From the NCBI GenBank assembly GCA_005223375.1, contig RXOD01004643.1, positions 1 through 19,606 on the forward strand: 19,606 nt of DNA, written 5' to 3'. The position numbers were made by a program, and so were the translations under genes. Positions 18,621 through 19,606 of the stretch are shown piece after piece. Below the pieces are notes generated by a model, which did no database searches, was not told the DNA's origin, and saw nothing but the letters and a program-made list of their open reading frames with translations. This DNA is from Amoebophrya sp. AT5.2 (Eukaryota; Sar; Dinophyceae; Syndiniales; Amoebophryaceae). Within the stretch, counting starts at the first letter, position 1. Each line of letters opens with the position of its first letter.

Positions 18621-19430
18621 ATGGCGCGACAGGAGCCGCGAATGCCCGACGTGACCCCTCGCCAGCCCCAGCTCGCACTGCCGTCGCGCGTCGGCGACGT
18701 GCGTTTGGACCCCGTGTGGCAGCGGTATCTCGCGGTCGCGACCGAAAATGGCACGATCACGGTCAGTGACACGCATGCACCCCATCACCAACAAGTTCTC
18801 TCCTCCACCACGACCAGCACAAGTTCAGCCGGACCTGGATCTCATGGACGTGGATCGCCGTTCCTCGCGTGGGTGGAGCTCAGGCCGCAGTGGATGGATG
18901 CAGCCTCCAACCCATCTTCCCGCGCCGCGACCACTACCCTCGCTTTGCTCAGCGCCGCCGGGGGCCGGCTCGCAGTCCACACCGCGCGGTCGCTTGGCGG
19001 GTCGCGGGGCTGCGCGGGAGTCCAGTTTCGAACAGCATGGTCCGCGGCACTGGGCCCCGCGACTTGCGTGACCGCGATGGAGGTGGTGCCACTCTCCCCG
19101 GCGGACGAAAAAGGAGCGATCCGCGGCGGGCGCGGCGGAGCGCAGCGTCCACCTCTCTGCCGCGTTGTGCTCGGTGACTCGTGCGGCCGGGTGACGGTGG
19201 TGGACGTGCCAGAAGTAGACCCCGGCAGCCGGACAGGAGAACCGGGGGGGCAGCTGCGGTGGCCTCTGCCGCCTTTCGACGCACACGTGGAACCAGTTAC
19301 GGGCGTGGCGGCGCTCCCAGACAGCGGCGGGACCCGCCTGGTAACGGTCTCGTGCGATGGCAACTTGCGGATATGGAGGTACTTCGAGGTTGCTTCTTTC
19401 TCTGAAAAAAATGGAAATCGAATGGTGTAG
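18621..19430 (+). CDS. WD40 beta-propeller protein (N-terminal part, probably continues beyond window)
   Basis: The start at ATG 18621 (AACGATGGCGCG) is chosen because coding-like sequence begins there; an in-frame ATG at 18219 would add 134 residues of doubtful character. Beta-strand patterns of WD40 blades are visible: DPVWQRYLAVATENGTITVS near the start, a second blade TLALLSAAGGRLAVHTARSL, then CRVVLGDSCGRVTVVDV, and finally VTGVAALPDSGGTRLVTVSC followed by DGNLRIW, the classic blade end. Only about three or four blades are seen, fewer than the usual seven. A donor-like GT lies at 19379, just after the Trp (ATATGGAG|GTACTT), so the frame to tag 19428-19430 is probably intron and the rest of the propeller lies to the right. 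WD40 proteins are scaffolds; the specific complex cannot be named. Confidence 0.68.
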   Translation: MARQEPRMPDVTPRQPQLALPSRVGDVRLDPVWQRYLAVATENGTITVSDTHAPHHQQVLSSTTTSTSSAGPGSHGRGSPFLAWVELRPQWMDAASNPSSRAATTTLALLSAAGGRLAVHTARSLGGSRGCAGVQFRTAWSAALGPATCVTAMEVVPLSPADEKGAIRGGRGGAQRPPLCRVVLGDSCGRVTVVDVPEVDPGSRTGEPGGQLRWPLPPFDAHVEPVTGVAALPDSGGTRLVTVSCDGNLRIWRYFEVASFSEKNGNRMV

Positions 19431-19606
19431 CGGTCACGCAAGTACTTTTTTGGCCGATCGGGCATTGCCCACAGCTGGCGCGGGTAAGCACCACGTCGCG
19501 GTCCATCACAAGTTAACCCCCGTGGGTCGTTGGGGGCTAGGAAACAAGATAAAAGCGGCGTGGAGGCAGCAAGGTGAAGGACCTTTCGCAACCCCCCACG
19601 AAGTCG

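Overview
The window is nuclear DNA of a GC-rich, intron-bearing protist. Six protein-coding genes can be supported, all on the + strand. The features that suggest an alveolate of the dinoflagellate lineage (core dinoflagellate or a compact-genome syndinian such as Amoebophrya) are: one-way gene order, short canonical GT-AG introns (about 70-380 nt), long low-complexity Ser/Gly/Gln/Asn tracts, a glycosyltransferase of the GT77-like nucleotide-diphospho-sugar type, and a small 'NGxY...VNGxxTFW' domain that I recall as recurrent in dinoflagellate proteomes. This assignment is inference; no rRNA, organellar or other marker gene is present.

Layout, left to right. (1) About 1-1332: the 3' part of an EF-hand protein gene, rebuilt from three phase-compatible exons (186-274, 620-771, 1152-1332) with a possible further exon at the left edge. 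(2) 1896-6162: a four-exon gene for a protein of about 1257 residues dominated by coiled coil, with a Gln-rich N-terminal minisatellite and an internal RDLx tetrapeptide repeat. (3) About 6606 or 6727 to 7920: a multipass membrane protein with a low-complexity N-terminus. (4) 8519-11868: a two-exon gene for a membrane-anchored glycosyltransferase-like protein of about 1039 residues with a DxD motif, an acidic/low-complexity insert and a C-terminal coiled coil. (5) 12509-13312: a small protein with a Ser-rich N-terminus and ankyrin-like helices. (6) 14160-17654: a 1164-residue intronless gene for a GHKL-ATPase-like nuclear protein, the most unusual gene here. (7) 18621 to about 19378 or beyond: a WD40-type beta-propeller protein that probably runs off the right edge.

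The genes do not form an obvious pathway. The arrangement is a one-directional array of unrelated genes, as is usual for dinoflagellate chromosomes, not an operon. Intergenic gaps are about 0.4-1.0 kb. They contain no recognisable RNA genes or transposase genes, but they do hold a hyphenated palindrome (6525-6580), a 13-bp inverted repeat (1450-1517), and a short stretch resembling the dinoflagellate spliced leader (13876-13891) upstream of the intronless ATPase gene. That last match, together with the lack of introns, raises the possibility of a retroposed gene copy. All exon joins were worked out by reading frame and splice-site phase alone and have no transcript support.
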